From positions 1-7,503 of the forward strand of contig USOZ01000083.1 in assembly GCA_900556525.1 (NCBI GenBank): 7,503 nucleotides of DNA, read 5' to 3'. The position numbers and the translations under genes are program-made. Of the stretch, positions 5,572-7,503 are shown piece after piece. The stretch is from an uncultured Oscillospiraceae bacterium (lineage in GTDB: Bacteria > Bacillota > Clostridia > Oscillospirales > Ruminococcaceae). The notes beneath the pieces were generated by a model. The model was not told the origin of the DNA. It ran no database searches and saw nothing but the letters and a program-made list of their open reading frames with translations. The first letter of the stretch is position 1, and each line of letters opens with the position of its first letter.

Positions 5572-6648
5572 TTACTTGTTCGGATTATATTTTACACCCG
5601 TAAGAAAACATAAAAACGGGATCTTTATATTTATCAGGCAGGATAGAAAAGTCATACAATAAGACAATAGTGTTGAGCCGATGAATAAGACGGGCGTATT
5701 ATTTCCGACAATTTTGTACAATAGGTACTGAAATAAAACTACCCAAATAAAATGCCAGAAATAAAACGCAAAAGATGTTTTCGCCATATATCCCGATATT
5801 TTTCCGCTAAAGTTCAAGTACTTTTTTGCTAAGCCTATAAGGGCAATTATCATGAACCATTCTGATACATATTTTGCGGCGGTATTAAGTAAAGCGTATT
5901 TCTTATCCGACCAAATAAAAAGGTATACGCTGAGAACAGCCGCCGACGCTCCAACGGCAAACAATATCCACCGTTTTTTCTCTGCTGTTATTATTGTTTT
6001 GTCGTTTGAAAATACAAAATATCCGACCAGAAAGAGATAAGTATATTCTGCGAAGCTTTTTCCGCCGACCGAAAGTAATTCGCTGAGCAGGGGCAATGGC
6101 AGCCCCAGAATAACGACCAACAGAAACGGGATATTTTTTTCTGTTTTTGGCGGGATTTTTTTAAACAAACTCAGCGCTGCAACGCTCACCATCGAAATAA
6201 CCAGCAGATACAGTAAAAACCAGAATTGTCCGAGTGAAAAGCCGCCGTCTGCGCCTGTCATATCGGTAAACCGCGTGAAAAAGACGGCGTAGTGTCGAAA
6301 AAATCCGTCGTTATAGGAATAATTGAACTTGTCGGCTATGTACGCCATTATAGGCATTAACGCTGTTGCTCCGAAAAGAAGCGGAATAAACAGCCTTTTT
6401 ATCCGTTCGCACATATACTCCTTGACGGTTCGCTTCTTAAGCGCAAGTCTTGTGCTTATTCCCGCCAATGTAAAGAGAAGCGGCATAAAATAAGGACTGA
6501 AAAACACAACGATGCTGCTTATAGCTCGGTTTCCTTCAAAGAAAATATAATTCGGTTCGCCCCATACGTTCCATGCCATTGCGGCATGATACGGTATAAG
6601 TATCAGAATAGTTACCCATCTTAAATTGTCGATATAGTGTTTGCGCAT
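5572..6648 (-). CDS. Acyltransferase-3 family integral membrane protein
   Basis: A membrane acyltransferase of 358 residues, of the family that O-acylates (often O-acetylates) extracellular polysaccharides, lipids or peptidoglycan. The opening HYIDNLRW is the family signature, with the conserved R10 and the putative catalytic H21 in PYHAAMAW. The loop LAGISTR (61-67) and the basic stretch ERIKRLFIPLL (81-91) are also typical. About ten hydrophobic segments are visible, near 11-29, 44-66, 86-105, 140-163, 174-193, 203-213, 227-246, 259-275, 290-313 and 318-340. I chose the ATG at 6646-6648 because GGGGGG sits 8 nt upstream and the family normally starts just before YIDNLRW; an in-frame GTG at 6655-6657 would add three residues but lies inside the ribosome site. 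The upstream DUF1624-type gene ends 26 nt away, indicating an operon. The gene looks more AT-rich than both neighbours, which may mean separate acquisition. The acceptor substrate cannot be told. Confidence 0.9.
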   Translation of the reverse strand: MRKHYIDNLRWVTILILIPYHAAMAWNVWGEPNYIFFEGNRAISSIVVFFSPYFMPLLFTLAGISTRLALKKRTVKEYMCERIKRLFIPLLFGATALMPIMAYIADKFNYSYNDGFFRHYAVFFTRFTDMTGADGGFSLGQFWFLLYLLVISMVSVAALSLFKKIPPKTEKNIPFLLVVILGLPLPLLSELLSVGGKSFAEYTYLFLVGYFVFSNDKTIITAEKKRWILFAVGASAAVLSVYLFIWSDKKYALLNTAAKYVSEWFMIIALIGLAKKYLNFSGKISGYMAKTSFAFYFWHFIWVVLFQYLLYKIVGNNTPVLFIGSTLLSYCMTFLSCLINIKIPFLCFLTGVKYNPNK

Positions 6649-6656
6649 ACTGCTCA

Positions 6657-6662
6657 CCCCCC
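6657..6662 (-). promoter_or_regulatory. Ribosome binding site deciding the acyltransferase-3 start
   Basis: Minus-strand GGGGGGTGA pairs well with the 16S rRNA tail and lies 8 nt (counted from the G run) before the ATG at 6648. It argues against the overlapping GTG at 6657 as the start. Confidence 0.7.
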
Positions 6663-6674
6663 GGATTCGCTTTT

Positions 6675-7436
6675 TTATAAAAACATCGTCCGTTTTCCGA
6701 GGAGCTTAAACACAAGCTCAAGGATAGCGATAAGCACGGGTTGGTGGAGAATGTAGATGATAAGCGCGTGTCTGCCCGTCCACGCAAGCCCGTTAAAGCG
6801 GGTCATGTAAAAGCCCTTTGCGGCTCTGCCCGATTTGAAGAGCTGTCCTGCGGACGCGCCCGCAAAGAACAGGAAAAGATAGGGGATAAGAGGGAAATAG
6901 TCGAGGCTAGCGAAATCGGCGGAGGGGAAACCGAGCGGGAAAAGCAGTTTTGCGGAGTAGAGATTTGCGGGGAGGTAGATTTTAAAAAGCCCGAAAAAGC
7001 CGACATAGCCGCTTGGAACGTTCCAAGTGAACACAAAGACGATCGCGAAAAGAATTATGCCGAGGACGGCGGGGATATGTTCGGTCCCGCGGCCGATAAA
7101 GCCGTATATCATCATTGCAATGCCGAGAAAATGCAGAACTCCGAAGTATATGGGCGCATTTGGCGTGATGAACGCTGTCGCGAACGTGAACGCCATTCCG
7201 ACAAAGAAACAGAGTGCGCCGCGCTTAAAATTGTTCCGCGAAAAGAGAGAGGAAGCGCCCGAGATGAAAATAAACGTGCCTGCGATAAGCGGCTGCCACC
7301 ACTCGAAAATCGTATCCACGATTTTTCCGAAATCCTGCCCGTAAAAATACACAAGGTCAAAATAAAGATGATAAATGACCATTGAAATGACCGCGATCCC
7401 GCGAACTTCATCGATAATTCCTACTCTTTTTCCCAT
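6675..7436 (-). CDS. DUF1624 / heparan-alpha-glucosaminide N-acetyltransferase-like membrane protein
   Basis: A 253-residue integral membrane protein of the DUF1624 (HGSNAT_cat) family, distantly related to the acyltransferase-3 family. The N-terminal IIDEVRGIAVISMVIYH (7-23) holds the conserved D/E-x-R-G and H23. Further family features are FIFISGASS (55-63), LHFLGIAM (101-108), DYFPLIPYLFLFFAG (179-193) and YILHQPVL (228-235). About seven hydrophobic segments are visible. In the eukaryotic relative the enzyme carries acetyl groups across the membrane to a sugar amine; bacterial members are presumed to acylate envelope glycans, but their substrates are largely unknown. AAAAGGAG (7443-7450) lies 6 nt before the ATG. 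The acyltransferase-3 gene follows after 26 nt, so the two membrane acyltransferases are probably made together. Base composition resembles recJ rather than the downstream acyltransferase. The family call is solid; the reaction is inference. Confidence 0.9.
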   Translation of the reverse strand: MGKRVGIIDEVRGIAVISMVIYHLYFDLVYFYGQDFGKIVDTIFEWWQPLIAGTFIFISGASSLFSRNNFKRGALCFFVGMAFTFATAFITPNAPIYFGVLHFLGIAMMIYGFIGRGTEHIPAVLGIILFAIVFVFTWNVPSGYVGFFGLFKIYLPANLYSAKLLFPLGFPSADFASLDYFPLIPYLFLFFAGASAGQLFKSGRAAKGFYMTRFNGLAWTGRHALIIYILHQPVLIAILELVFKLLGKRTMFL

Positions 7437-7467
7437 GTTACGCTCCTTTTACACCGTTTCACGGCAA

Positions 7468-7483
7468 TACTATTGTAATAGTA
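7468..7483. repeat. Perfect 7-bp inverted repeat upstream of the DUF1624 operon
   Basis: TACTATT and AATAGTA are separated by GT. The site lies about 32 nt upstream of the DUF1624 start codon. A TACAAT resembling a -10 (minus strand, 7472-7477) overlaps it, but I find no -35 at a proper distance. It could be an operator or part of a promoter reaching the window edge. Confidence 0.45.
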
Positions 7484-7503
7484 CCATAAAACGGCGGCGT
7501 TTT

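Noticed and set aside
6741..7385. A 214-codon plus-strand open frame opposite the DUF1624 gene
   Set aside because: Its translation is charged and low in complexity with no recognisable domain, while the opposite strand encodes a clear family member with a good ribosome site.
7446..7476. Possible plus-strand promoter (TTTACA, 17 bp, TATTGT) pointing out of the window
   Set aside because: The -10 matches only 4 of 6, it overlaps the DUF1624 ribosome site, and no gene on that side can be seen.

Overview
This window most likely comes from a moderate-GC clostridial Firmicute, probably an Oscillospiraceae/Ruminococcaceae-like gut anaerobe. That is inference from strong GGAGG-type ribosome sites, textbook sigma-A promoters with 17-bp spacers, a secreted fibronectin-III protein and a tandem-ACT protein of a type common in Clostridia. 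No marker gene fixes the taxon.

Layout from left to right. Positions 1-1265 (minus) hold most of a membrane sensor histidine kinase whose C-terminal end lies beyond the left edge. It is preceded by a tandem ACT-domain protein (1287-1709, minus), with a consensus-like promoter at 1748-1776. Next comes a 69-residue XRE-family regulator (1792-2001, minus), which appears to start at a rare ATT codon. It is divergent from a secreted protein with an unrecognised N-terminal domain and three FN3 repeats (2079-3362, plus). The two share a 37-bp near-palindrome at 2016-2052 that holds full-consensus promoters on both strands at once. A symmetric terminator (3384-3417) separates the FN3 gene from the convergent recJ (3452-5458, minus), which has its own extended -10 promoter. 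Upstream of recJ on the minus strand are two integral-membrane acyltransferases: an acyltransferase-3 protein (5572-6648), preceded by a DUF1624/HGSNAT_cat-like protein (6675-7436).

Three groups are likely. (i) The left group is a divergent regulatory unit: the small XRE protein probably represses the shared promoter and so controls itself and the secreted FN3 protein. With no visible terminator after it, its transcript may also enter the ACT-histidine kinase operon. (ii) recJ is a housekeeping single-strand exonuclease gene. (iii) The DUF1624 and acyltransferase-3 genes form a two-gene operon that probably acylates a cell-envelope glycan or lipid.

The most distinctive sequence in the window is the symmetric dual-consensus promoter at 2016-2052. 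I see no CRISPR array, transposon, RNA gene or classical defence locus. No gene-free stretch exceeds about 120 bases.
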